From Verrucomicrobiota bacterium (GTDB lineage: Bacteria; Verrucomicrobiota; Verrucomicrobiia; Chthoniobacterales; UBA10450), in assembly GCA_003218815.1 (NCBI GenBank), contig QHON01000110.1:1-8368 (forward strand): a stretch of 8,368 nt of DNA, written 5' to 3'. The notes beneath the pieces were generated by a model. That model saw only the letters and a program-made list of their open reading frames with translations. It searched no databases and was not told the origin of the DNA. The position numbers and the translations under genes are program-made. Every line of letters begins with the position of its first letter. Within the stretch, counting starts at the first letter, position 1. Of this stretch, positions 1-6,875 are shown one piece after another.

Positions 1-99
1 CGATTGTTCCCGGCACTGCCAAACTACATGCGCGTCACCATCGGCAAGAAATCCGAGATGGACGTGTTTCTATCAGCGTTCAAGCAAGTGATGGCCTAA
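1..99 (+). CDS. C-terminal end of a PLP-dependent aminotransferase, probably histidinol-phosphate aminotransferase (partial)
   Basis: The window opens inside a reading frame that ends with TAA at 97-99. The visible 32 residues include LPNYMRVTIGKKSEMDVFL, which resembles the C-terminus of class I/II fold-type I aminotransferases. The closest match in style is HisC, where a 'LRVTIGTxEExxxFL' stretch carries the conserved arginine that binds the substrate carboxylate/phosphate side. HisC converts histidinol phosphate and 2-oxoglutarate to imidazole-acetol phosphate and glutamate in histidine synthesis. Only the tail is visible, so the lysine that binds PLP cannot be checked and another aminotransferase of the family is possible. 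The next gene starts 14 bp downstream on the same strand. Confidence 0.6.
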   Translation, partial: RLFPALPNYMRVTIGKKSEMDVFLSAFKQVMA

Positions 100-113
100 C
101 AACTCAAGCCAAC

Positions 114-470
114 GTGCAACGTTTAAGACAAATCGTTTTACTCTGTCTTATAATCGTCAGCGCCGGCGGCTGCCAAACCACAACGCAAACGACGAATCGT
201 ATTTCAATCGGAATGACTCAGGCTCAAGTCATCGGCGCTGTGGGAAAGCCATTTAGTAAAAGCGCAGCAATTATCGACGGCGTGCCAACCGAAACATGGA
301 TTTATAAAGAAACGACTTGGGACCAGGGCGGCTGGAGTTGGAATCGGACAATAAGCGATTCAGAAGTTGTGTTTCGAAACAGACACGTCGTTTCGTTCGG
401 TGTCGCCAAACAAAGACATATTCACAGAGCCCCTGGTGACATTAACGTCAATGTCAGCCATGACGAATAA
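114..470 (+). CDS. Small BamE/SmpA-like outer-membrane lipoprotein
   Basis: This encodes a 118-residue secreted lipoprotein. Residues 1-19 form a short signal peptide (basic MQRLR, then a hydrophobic core) ending in a lipobox-like AGGC with the acylated cysteine at residue 20. A Thr/Gln-rich linker follows. Residues 30-66 (ISIGMTQAQVIGAVGKP, then TETWIYKE) resemble the SmpA/OmlA (BamE) fold: a helix beginning 'GMT..qV...lG.P' and then a beta-strand with W-x-Y. A further strand, VVFRNRHVVSFG, lies near residues 85-96. BamE proteins assist beta-barrel assembly, but many small lipoproteins share the fold with no known role, so function is not assigned. The start is GTG at 114; no in-frame ATG precedes the signal peptide and no strong Shine-Dalgarno is visible. 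The last 17 bp overlap the end of the convergent minus-strand gene. Confidence 0.75.
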   Translation: MQRLRQIVLLCLIIVSAGGCQTTTQTTNRISIGMTQAQVIGAVGKPFSKSAAIIDGVPTETWIYKETTWDQGGWSWNRTISDSEVVFRNRHVVSFGVAKQRHIHRAPGDINVNVSHDE

Positions 471-981
471 GCGGCGACGTAGGCAACTCCCGACCGGGAT
501 AAACTTCACCATAGAAACGATAGCCACTTGGTAACCGATATTCGAAGTACGCGATGCTAAAATAGCCGAGATTGTCTATCGGCGTGAAACCCGCCAGACA
601 TTGCTCGACTCGAGCCAAATTCACTTCATCGAAAACAAAATCGCAGCAGGTAAGTAGTAATATTCCCTGCCCTCGCTGCCGAAATATTTGGGCATAGTTC
701 GAATTAGCCAGTTTCCTATTTAGCTGATTGATAAGGCGAACCGCCGTCTCATCGCCGGTACCCGAAAACTCAAAGGTCTTTTCTTCACGACAATTCACGA
801 ATTTTGCTTGAGCTTCGCTCATGTAAATGTCGGTTACCTCCAGCCACGAGGTTCGGCTTATAGAGTTCAACAGAAAATCCGGCGGATCTGGACCGTCCCG
901 CACCGAATAACTGCTGCCCTCTTTTTCGCTCAAGAGAGCAATAAATCGCTGCGCCGTGTTACGTTGGCCATCCGTAATCAT
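454..981 (-). CDS. Uncharacterised protein with possible PD-(D/E)XK-nuclease-like motif
   Basis: This is a 175-residue soluble protein with no signal peptide or membrane segment. I chose the ATG at 981-979 because GGAGGAG lies 5 nt upstream (993-987). An in-frame TTG at 1011 would add ten residues but lacks such a site. Around residues 34-50 the pattern P-D-F followed twelve residues later by W-L-E-V-T-D recalls uncharacterised families with a PD-(D/E)XK restriction-endonuclease-like core, in which a 'PDF..' aspartate and an 'ExT/ExK' strand form the metal site. A Lys-containing helix (NRKLANSNYAQ, residues 88-98) and a hydrophobic strand (ILLLTCCDF, 107-115) follow, as in that fold. The usual catalytic lysine would here be threonine, so activity is uncertain. 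It lies 74 bp downstream of the clpB stop on the same strand and looks more AT-rich than clpB, so it may be an accessory gene. Confidence 0.65.
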   Translation of the reverse strand: MITDGQRNTAQRFIALLSEKEGSSYSVRDGPDPPDFLLNSISRTSWLEVTDIYMSEAQAKFVNCREEKTFEFSGTGDETAVRLINQLNRKLANSNYAQIFRQRGQGILLLTCCDFVFDEVNLARVEQCLAGFTPIDNLGYFSIAYFEYRLPSGYRFYGEVYPGRELPTSPLIRHG

Positions 982-986
982 TCGAA

Positions 987-993
987 CTCCTCC
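987..993 (-). promoter_or_regulatory. Shine-Dalgarno site deciding the start of the nuclease-like gene
   Basis: On the minus strand GGAGGAG sits five bases before the ATG at 981-979. It is the best ribosome binding site seen for this gene and favours that ATG over the upstream in-frame TTG at 1011. Confidence 0.7.
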
Positions 994-1055
994 ACCGCAA
1001 GGTACTGCCAAGAATACAGTTCGCTATGTGTCACGGAATCGCCAGATATCCGAGT

Positions 1056-1454
1056 TCACTTTTCGCGAAACTCGATGGCGCCATCCTTTGCATCGACACG
1101 AATGCGCTGGCCTTCGTGAAACCTGCCTTCAAGGATATCGAGACTGAGCGGGTCCAGAATTTCTTTCTGAATTGTGCGCTTGAGCGGTCGCGCGCCATAA
1201 ACCGGATCGTAGCCTTCGCGCGCGAGCAGTTCCTTGGCCGAATCGGAGAGGTCGAGTGTGATTTTCTGTTGTTCGAGTCGTTTCGTTAGGCGGCCAAGCT
1301 GAATTTCGACGATCTTCTTTAAGTCATCTTCGCTCAAGCGATCGAAAATGATAATGTCATCGACGCGATTGAGAAATTCGGGACGAAAATGCTGACGCAA
1401 CGCATCCATCACGAGCCGTGAGCGCGCTTCGCGTGATTCTTCCTCGGTGATGAA
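1056..1454 (-). pseudogene. clpB: ClpB C-terminal part (end of NBD2), out of frame with the rest of clpB
   Basis: This frame continues ClpB after a small deletion and frameshift. Reading from about 1454 it begins FITEEESREARSRLVMDALR. It then has the NBD2 arginine-finger region HFRPEFLNRVDD, the sensor 2 motif GARPLKR and an ordinary ClpB C-terminus ending FREK before TGA at 1058-1056. A GTG at 1412 could formally start a 118-residue product, but it has no ribosome binding site of its own and the segment lies inside a domain, so independent translation is unlikely. In ClpB this part closes the second ATPase site and contacts the neighbouring subunit of the hexamer. Compared with typical ClpB, about 32 residues between ...DVFNVLL and this segment are absent. 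They include the DDGRLTD-type stretch and the sensor 1 T-S-N. Confidence 0.85.
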
Positions 1455-3532
1455 AGCAGCACATTGAAAACATCGTGATGCGCTTTCTCGATCTCGTCGA
1501 AGAGGACGACTGAGTACGGTTTGCGCCGGACCGCTTCAGACAGTTGTCCGCCTTCTTCGTAGCCGACATAACCGGGGGGAGCGCCGATCAAGCGTGCGAC
1601 GGTGTGTTTCTCCATGTATTCGCTCATGTCGATCCTGATCATGGCGTTCTCGTCATCGAATAAGAACTCCGCAAGCGCCCGCGATAATTCCGTTTTGCCC
1701 ACCCCAGTCGGCCCGAGAAAAATGAACGAACCGATTGGCCGGTTTTCATCCTGCAAACCGGCGCGGGCGCGACGCACAGCATTGGAAACGGCCACGATGG
1801 CGGCGCGTTGACCGACGACACGACGCATTAACCGTTCTTCCATTTTCAGCAACTTTTGGCGCTCGCCTTCCTGCAAACGGGAGACCGGGATGTGGGTCCA
1901 GCTCGAGACAACTTCTGCGATATCGTCTTCCGTGACCTCCTCGCGCAGCAAACTTGGCCGTCGATCTTTCGACGCCTTCGCGGTTTGGTCGGCGAGTCTC
2001 TTTTCCAGTTCTGGAATCCGTCCGTATTGAATCTCGCTCGCCTTGGCAAGCTCTCCTCGGCGCTGCGCGCGCTCCAATTCGGTCCGCAATTGATCGAGTT
2101 GTTCCTTCCATTTGCGTTGCTCTTCGAGAACGGCCTTCTCCTTTTGCCATTCTGCTTTGAGCGCAGAGGATTTCTCTCTCAGTCCAGCTAGCTCTTTCTC
2201 GAGTTTCTTCAAACGTTCCTTGCTCGCCGGATCTTTTTCTTTCTTGAGCGCTTGCCGCTCCATTTCATGCTGCATGATTTCGCGTTCGATCACGTCGATC
2301 TCTGTTGGCATTGAATCGAGCTCGATCTTCAAACGTGAGGCCGCTTCATCGACAAGATCGACAGCTTTATCCGGAAGGAAGCGGTCGCTGATGTAACGAT
2401 CCGAGAGCACCGCCGCCGCGACCAGCGCCGCATCGGTAATGCGGACGCCGTGATGCACTTCGTAGCGCTCCTTCAAGCCCCGCAAAATCGCGATCGTGTC
2501 TTCGACGCTTGGTTCATCCACCATTACCGGTTGAAACCGGCGTTCGAGCGCCGCGTCTTTCTCGATATACTTGCGATATTCATCGAGAGTGGTTGCGCCG
2601 ATCGTGCGCAGCTCGCCGCGCGCTAACTGCGGTTTTAATAAGTTTGATGCATCGACCGATCCTTCCGCTGCGCCAGCGCCGACAATAGTGTGCAATTCGT
2701 CGATGAACAAAATGACCTGGCCTTGCGAATCGGTTACTTCTTTTAAGAACGCTTTTAGTCGATCTTCGAATTCACCGCGGAACTTTGCCCCGGCCACCAT
2801 CGCGCCAATGTCCATGGCGATGATCCGTTTCTGTTTCAACGAGTCCGGCACATCGCCGCTGATGATCCGCCGTGCGAGGCCTTCCACGATCGCCGTCTTA
2901 CCGACGCCGGGATCACCGATCAGTACCGGATTATTTTTCGTGCGCCGCGAAAGCACTTGCATAATCCGACGAATTTCGCTGTCGCGTCCGATAACCGGAT
3001 CAATCTTCCCGCGCCGCGCCAGCTCGGTCAGATCCCGGCCATATTTTTCGAGCGTCTGATATTTGCCTTCGGGATTCTGATCCGTTACGCGTTGCGAACC
3101 GCGCACCTGCTGAAGAGCCTGCATAAGCTTGTCCCGCGTCACGCCGAGGTCTTTCAGTAATTTCGCCGCCGGCACATTCGCGCCGGTTAACGCGAGCAGA
3201 TAATGCTCGGCGCTTGTGAACTCATCCTTCAACTTGGACATTTCTTTCTCTGCGCCGTCTAGAACGCTGCGGAGTTCATTTGCAAGTCGCAGATCGACCG
3301 AGGCGCCGTGGACTTTCGGGCGGCGATCTAACTCAACACGCAGGCCGTCCCGCAACTGATTCGAATTGACGCCAACCTTCTCAAGCAGCGGTCGCGCAAT
3401 TCCATCCATTTGATCGAGCAACGCCGAAAGAAAATGCTCATTGGTAATTTCCTGGTGATTGGATTGCGCAGCGAGGTCTTGCGCCGCCGGCAGCGCTTCC
3501 TGCATCTTTTGCGTGAACTTATCGATGCGCAT
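1409..3532 (-). CDS. clpB: ClpB disaggregase, N-terminal 707-residue frame (gene disrupted in NBD2)
   Basis: ClpB is the cytosolic Hsp100 AAA+ hexamer that, with DnaK/DnaJ/GrpE, threads aggregated proteins through its pore after heat stress. All N-terminal parts are present. The substrate-binding Clp N-domain spans about 1-150. NBD1 has Walker A GDPGVGKT (206-213), Walker B VILFIDE (273-279) and ERRFQPV (330-336). A long charged middle coiled coil covers about 400-530; this M-domain separates ClpB from ClpA and ClpC. NBD2 has Walker A GPTGVGKT (607-614), pore loop GYVGYEEGG (654-662) and Walker B VVLFDE (675-680). After DVFNVLL the frame runs into 14 unrelated residues and stops at 1411-1409; the true C-terminus lies downstream in another frame. 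Intact ClpB is about 860 residues, so this product would lack sensor 1, sensor 2 and the C-terminal domain of NBD2. The start ATG at 3532-3530 matches the family start MRIDKFT; a weak GGTGA precedes it. No CIRCE element was seen upstream. Confidence 0.95.
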   Translation of the reverse strand: MRIDKFTQKMQEALPAAQDLAAQSNHQEITNEHFLSALLDQMDGIARPLLEKVGVNSNQLRDGLRVELDRRPKVHGASVDLRLANELRSVLDGAEKEMSKLKDEFTSAEHYLLALTGANVPAAKLLKDLGVTRDKLMQALQQVRGSQRVTDQNPEGKYQTLEKYGRDLTELARRGKIDPVIGRDSEIRRIMQVLSRRTKNNPVLIGDPGVGKTAIVEGLARRIISGDVPDSLKQKRIIAMDIGAMVAGAKFRGEFEDRLKAFLKEVTDSQGQVILFIDELHTIVGAGAAEGSVDASNLLKPQLARGELRTIGATTLDEYRKYIEKDAALERRFQPVMVDEPSVEDTIAILRGLKERYEVHHGVRITDAALVAAAVLSDRYISDRFLPDKAVDLVDEAASRLKIELDSMPTEIDVIEREIMQHEMERQALKKEKDPASKERLKKLEKELAGLREKSSALKAEWQKEKAVLEEQRKWKEQLDQLRTELERAQRRGELAKASEIQYGRIPELEKRLADQTAKASKDRRPSLLREEVTEDDIAEVVSSWTHIPVSRLQEGERQKLLKMEERLMRRVVGQRAAIVAVSNAVRRARAGLQDENRPIGSFIFLGPTGVGKTELSRALAEFLFDDENAMIRIDMSEYMEKHTVARLIGAPPGYVGYEEGGQLSEAVRRKPYSVVLFDEIEKAHHDVFNVLLSSPRKNHAKRAHGS

Positions 3533-3648
3533 GAATCACCATTAACTATCGCTTGGCGAGCAGCAAACGCGGTTTTGAAAACAGCTTCGCCCGAACAAAG
3601 TTGCCTCCTGATTGCAGGTGCGCTTTTCCCCGCGTATGAGTCTGAGCG
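3533..3648. promoter_or_regulatory. Divergent intergenic region between clpB and the MFS operon
   Basis: These 116 bp must carry the promoters of both divergent units unless transcription enters from elsewhere. I could not identify a convincing -35/-10 pair on either strand, a CIRCE inverted repeat, or a clear sigma-32-type promoter. The one distinct element is AGGAGG on the minus strand (3609-3604), too far from the clpB ATG to serve it. Confidence 0.4.
3542..3598 (-). other. Possible 18-codon leader ORF upstream of clpB
   Basis: On the minus strand AGGAGG (3609-3604) is followed five bases later by a TTG codon at 3598-3596. It opens a frame of 18 codons (MFGRSCFQNRVCCSPSDS if initiated) ending in TAA at 3544-3542, nine bases before the clpB ATG. 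A strong ribosome binding site followed by a short frame ending just ahead of a gene is the layout of a leader peptide or of translational coupling. TTG is a poor start, there is no comparison to other genomes, and short frames arise by chance, so this is tentative. Confidence 0.2.
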
Positions 3649-4920
3649 ATGAGTTCCAAACTGTTTGGAAGCAAAACACTCGGTTTACTGCGGGCAGGGC
3701 CGTTTCGCCGCTACATCATCGGTTCGCTTATTTCCGACAGCGGGACATGGATGCAGATGATGGCGCAGGGTTGGGTCATGAGCACATTGACTAACAGGGC
3801 GATTCTCCTCGGACTTATAAGTTTCGCCGCCGGTCTTCCAACGATCTTGTTAACGCCTTTCGGTGGCTCCGCCGCCGACCGTTTGGACAAGCGCAAAATT
3901 CTCATCGCAACACAAATCGCGCAGATCGCGTTTGCGCTCGGGTTGGGCTGGCTCGTTCTAACCAATCGCATCCAGATTTGGCACGTCATAATCTTTGCGG
4001 GCTTACTCGGGATTTCGATTGCGTTCGAGATGCCCGCGATTTCTGCGCTCGTGCCCGAGCTGGTGAAACGCGATGAAATCGCAGCCGCGGTCGCCTTGGA
4101 TCGATCCGTTTTTCATGGATCGCGCCTCATCGGTCCATCATTGGCTGGGCTTTTTGTCGGTTGGTGGGGCGCAGCCTCGGCGTTTTTTACCAACGCGGTC
4201 TCATTTTTCGCGTTGATCGCCGCGCTCATTTCGCTGCCGAAGCGACCTGTTGGCACGGCTGAGGAGGAGGCGCAACGGCGCAGCGGTTTCGCGGAAGGTT
4301 TTCGTTACGTTCGTTCGAATCGCATAATCATGTCCATGATCATGCTCATCGCACTCAATACGATTTTTATTTTTCCCGCTATCTCTCCGGCCATGCTGCC
4401 TCTGTATGTGCGAAACGTGCTCAAGCTTGGGCCTCAGAGTCTGGGATGGTTGATGGCCGTAAGCGGCACGGGCGCATTTCTCGGCGCGGTCGGGTTGCTC
4501 ACGGTGGCCCGCGATCGCCGTTTGAAATTCATGAGCGGCAATGTTCTCGCGGTCGCAGCCGGCGTATTTTTCATGTCGCGTTCGCACAGCTTTTGGCTGA
4601 CCGCATGTGCCATGGGCGTATTGGCGATTGCACTTTCCATGAATTTTGGCTTGGCGAATACGATCGTCCAGGAGCATGCGCCCCCAGCGCTCCGCGGCCG
4701 CGTTTCGGCTGTTTTCGGAATGAGTTTCTTTGGCTTAATGCCAATAGCTGGGCTCGTTGTCCCAGGTTTTTCCGATTTGGTCGGCATGCGCACCGCGCTC
4801 GCGGTTGCGTCCATCGTTTACGGCGTTGCCGCGTTTTCCGTCTTAAGCCTTGCTGGTCGCCACGTTTGCGACCGCCCAGTTTCGCCTGTGCCTGAGCCGG
4901 AACTCACGTCAGTGGCGTGA
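3649..4920 (+). CDS. MFS transporter, MFS_3/EntS-like exporter
   Basis: This is a 423-residue inner-membrane protein of the major facilitator superfamily, most like the MFS_3 ('transmembrane secretion effector', EntS-type) exporters driven by proton exchange. The N-terminus FRRYIIGSLISDSGTWMQMMAQGW (in part, residues 19-42) carries the family's G-T-W-M-Q signature in TM1. Loop 2-3 has the canonical motif A, GGSAADRLDKRKI (72-84). Loop 10-11 has PPALRGRVSAVFG (345-357). About twelve hydrophobic segments are spaced over the length, with a central charged loop near 196-225. The length is typical and there is no sign of damage. The ATG at 3649 directly precedes the first family-conserved residues; only a weak purine-rich stretch lies upstream. 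It heads a four-gene run, 15 bp ahead of the isomerase gene. The substrate cannot be read from sequence; a small metabolite or drug is plausible. Confidence 0.9.
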   Translation: MSSKLFGSKTLGLLRAGPFRRYIIGSLISDSGTWMQMMAQGWVMSTLTNRAILLGLISFAAGLPTILLTPFGGSAADRLDKRKILIATQIAQIAFALGLGWLVLTNRIQIWHVIIFAGLLGISIAFEMPAISALVPELVKRDEIAAAVALDRSVFHGSRLIGPSLAGLFVGWWGAASAFFTNAVSFFALIAALISLPKRPVGTAEEEAQRRSGFAEGFRYVRSNRIIMSMIMLIALNTIFIFPAISPAMLPLYVRNVLKLGPQSLGWLMAVSGTGAFLGAVGLLTVARDRRLKFMSGNVLAVAAGVFFMSRSHSFWLTACAMGVLAIALSMNFGLANTIVQEHAPPALRGRVSAVFGMSFFGLMPIAGLVVPGFSDLVGMRTALAVASIVYGVAAFSVLSLAGRHVCDRPVSPVPEPELTSVA

Positions 4921-4935
4921 CCGCTGTTTAGGCTA

Positions 4936-5850
4936 ATGATTGCCTTTTCCACTTGTTGGAACTCCGGACGCCACAATGCTGGCGACAAAATGCTGTGCGA
5001 GATCAAGGGCAAGCTCGGGTTCGAGTTGATCGAGCTGGGCCACGGTATCCGCATCTCACTCATACCGGGGATCCAAAAAATGTTCGATGCGGGCGAAGTT
5101 CGCTTCAGCAGTCTGCATAACTTTTGTCCGTTGCCTGTCGAAGTCATGGCCGCTTCGCCCGACTGCTATCAATTTTCGGCTGTTTATCCGCAAGAACGTG
5201 AGCGCGCGATTAAACAAACATTCCAAACAATCGATTTTGCTGCGCGATTAAGCGCGCCCTTTGTTGTGTTGCATTTGGGTGCAGTGAACATGAAACCCAT
5301 CACCGATCCACTGATCGAACTAGCGAAGGCCGGAAAATACCTGTCACGCAAATATGTCCGCCTGAAGTTAAGCGCCGTACAAAAACGTGAGAAAAATGGA
5401 GCTATCTACGTCCAACGCGTGAAGGATTGTCTACGTCGCGTGATCGATTACGCCGCTTCCAAAAATGTAAAACTGGGGCTTGAAAACCGACGCGGTTATG
5501 AAGAAATCCCGACCGAACGCGAACTGCCGTCCCTACTCGACGAAATGAACTCGCCGCAAATTGGTTACTGGCATGACTTCGGTCACGCTCAAATCAAGGA
5601 AAACCTGGCATTTCTCGATCATGCCGAGTGGTTGCGCGCAATTGCTCCGCGCACGGTCGGTTGTCACGTCCAAGATTGCATTTGGCCGGCCCAGGATCAT
5701 CAACCGCCGTTTGCCGGAGGTGTGGATCTTGAGAAACTTGTTCCGCTTCTTCCCTCAAACTGCTTATTTGTCTGGGAGATGAGCCCGCGCAAGACGATCG
5801 ATGAAATTCGGCGATCAATACAACTTTGGAAAGAACGTTTCGGCGAATGA
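4936..5850 (+). CDS. Sugar phosphate isomerase/epimerase family protein (xylose isomerase-like TIM barrel)
   Basis: This 304-residue soluble protein belongs to the AP-endonuclease-2/xylose-isomerase-like TIM-barrel superfamily. Members isomerise or epimerise sugars and cyclitols or cleave DNA at abasic sites, using divalent metals. Candidate metal and catalytic residues fall at strand ends in the expected order: E33 (LIELGHG), H61 (SLHNF), H113 (VLHLGAVNM), E183 (LGLENR), D214/H217 (YWHDFGHAQ), H244 (GCHVQD) and E281 (VWEMSP). The E...D-x-x-H...H...E pattern is typical of sugar phosphate isomerase/epimerases. The barrel appears complete. The ATG at 4936 has no strong ribosome binding site but is 15 bp after the MFS stop, suggesting coupled translation; its stop overlaps the start of the next gene. 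The substrate is unknown. Nothing in the neighbourhood points to a known sugar catabolic pathway, and a role linked to the adjacent membrane proteins is only inference. Confidence 0.85.
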   Translation: MIAFSTCWNSGRHNAGDKMLCEIKGKLGFELIELGHGIRISLIPGIQKMFDAGEVRFSSLHNFCPLPVEVMAASPDCYQFSAVYPQERERAIKQTFQTIDFAARLSAPFVVLHLGAVNMKPITDPLIELAKAGKYLSRKYVRLKLSAVQKREKNGAIYVQRVKDCLRRVIDYAASKNVKLGLENRRGYEEIPTERELPSLLDEMNSPQIGYWHDFGHAQIKENLAFLDHAEWLRAIAPRTVGCHVQDCIWPAQDHQPPFAGGVDLEKLVPLLPSNCLFVWEMSPRKTIDEIRRSIQLWKERFGE

Positions 5851-6875
5851 AAAAGATTCTTATCGCGCTCCTGCAGCTCGCGGTCACAGCCGCTGTTCTT
5901 TACCTGGTCTTCCACGATCCGAACAAGCGGGCGCAGATGGCGCTGGCGTTGCGCCTGGCAGACTATCGCTGGATCGCCGCAGCGATTTCTTTTTACGTCC
6001 TCGTCGAACTTGCCGCGGCCGCGCGATGGCAGATTCTCCTGAAAGTCCAGGGCATCAATTTGAGCATTCCGCGTATGACTGGCCTTTTCTTTATCGGCAT
6101 GTTTTTCAACCAATTCCTCCCCGGCGGAACCGGCGGCGACATTATCAAATCGTATTATCTGCTCAAGGAAACGCCGACTAGGAAAGCCGGTGCGTTGCTT
6201 GCTGTGCTCTTCGATCGGCTCATCGGCCTAGTGGCGCTCGTCACAATCACAGCAGCGCTGATTTGCTTGCGCTACGAATGGCTAGCCCAAACGACTGAAA
6301 CCCGCCGTTACTTATGGTTCGTGCTCGCCGCCCTCGGCGTTTCCATTCTGGCTCTGCTCACCACATTCCTCATCAGCGGGTTCAATCTTGCCAGTCGACT
6401 GCCAAAGGAATTTCCTGGGCGCGAGAAGCTCATCGACATCTCGGCGGCTTATCATCTTTACGCACGCCATTGGACCGGCACCTTGCTCGCCTTCGCAATG
6501 TCTCTCGTCGCGCACCTCGCCACCTTCGCCACATTTCTTTTCGTCGCTTACACCCTGCGCGCCAACGTTCGGCTCATTGATTTTTTCGCCGTGATGCCGA
6601 TCGAACGCACGATCTCGGCCATCCCTATCAGTTTCGCCGGCGAAGGGCCGCGCGAGCATGTTCTTCAGATCATGCTCAACGGTCTCTGCGGCGTCGCGTC
6701 CGGCGTTGCTGCGCTCATTGGCACGATGAGCTTTCTCGTGATTCTGTTTTGCTCAGTTCCCGGCGCCATTGTTTATTTCTTTTATAAACCCAGCGGCGTA
6801 ATCAAACACGTGAAGTTGCGCGAGATGCGGGAAGAGCTTGCAGTCCTGGGGCATGAGATCAGCGAAACGGAATAA
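5847..6875 (+). CDS. Flippase-like integral membrane protein (lysylphosphatidylglycerol synthase TM / UPF0104 family)
   Basis: This 342-residue polytopic inner-membrane protein is of the LPG_synthase_TM (AglD/UPF0104, PF03706-type) family. The family signature is clear: NQFLPGGTGGD at residues 88-98, then a following helix with K-S-Y-Y-L and DRLIGL at 123-128. About eight hydrophobic segments are seen, with a conserved-looking ISFAGEGPREH near the last third. The soluble aminoacyl-transferase domain of MprF is absent, so it should not make lysyl-PG by itself. Such standalone members are described as flippase-like or glycolipid-associated, and the exact role is unknown. I chose the ATG at 5847, whose ATGA overlaps the stop of the isomerase gene, a classic coupling arrangement. 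An in-frame TTG at 5826 would add seven non-family residues. Its 3' end overlaps the RibD-like gene by 23 bp. Confidence 0.88.
   Translation: MKKILIALLQLAVTAAVLYLVFHDPNKRAQMALALRLADYRWIAAAISFYVLVELAAAARWQILLKVQGINLSIPRMTGLFFIGMFFNQFLPGGTGGDIIKSYYLLKETPTRKAGALLAVLFDRLIGLVALVTITAALICLRYEWLAQTTETRRYLWFVLAALGVSILALLTTFLISGFNLASRLPKEFPGREKLIDISAAYHLYARHWTGTLLAFAMSLVAHLATFATFLFVAYTLRANVRLIDFFAVMPIERTISAIPISFAGEGPREHVLQIMLNGLCGVASGVAALIGTMSFLVILFCSVPGAIVYFFYKPSGVIKHVKLREMREELAVLGHEISETE

Noticed and set aside
808..1289. Overlapping + frames across the nuclease-like gene and the clpB end
   Set aside because: The minus-strand frames here have a strong ribosome binding site (nuclease-like) and clear ClpB homology; the + frames show neither.
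2571..3059. 162-codon open frame on + inside clpB
   Set aside because: It lies antisense to the strongly conserved NBD1 of ClpB; its Ser/Arg-rich composition is what the reverse strand of a GC-rich codon-biased gene gives. Other long + frames in 1602-3160 are the same effect.
3533..3648. CIRCE or sigma-32-type heat-shock promoter ahead of clpB
   Set aside because: Searched by eye for TTAGCACTC/GAGTGCTAA arms and a CTTGAA plus CCCCAT-type pair on the minus strand; no acceptable match found.
3612..3794. 60-codon + frame overlapping the MFS start
   Set aside because: It covers the MFS N-terminus in another frame and has no family resemblance; the MFS frame contains the G-T-W-M-Q signature.
4201..4814. 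Two minus-strand open frames (158 and 126 codons) inside the MFS gene
   Set aside because: The plus-strand frame is a complete MFS protein with motif A; the antisense products have low-complexity Arg/His/Ala-rich content and no recognisable motif.
5826..5846. TTG start seven codons upstream for the flippase-like protein
   Set aside because: The ATG at 5847 in an ATGA overlap gives the usual short basic N-terminus before the first membrane helix; the extra residues MERTFRR are encoded inside the isomerase end.
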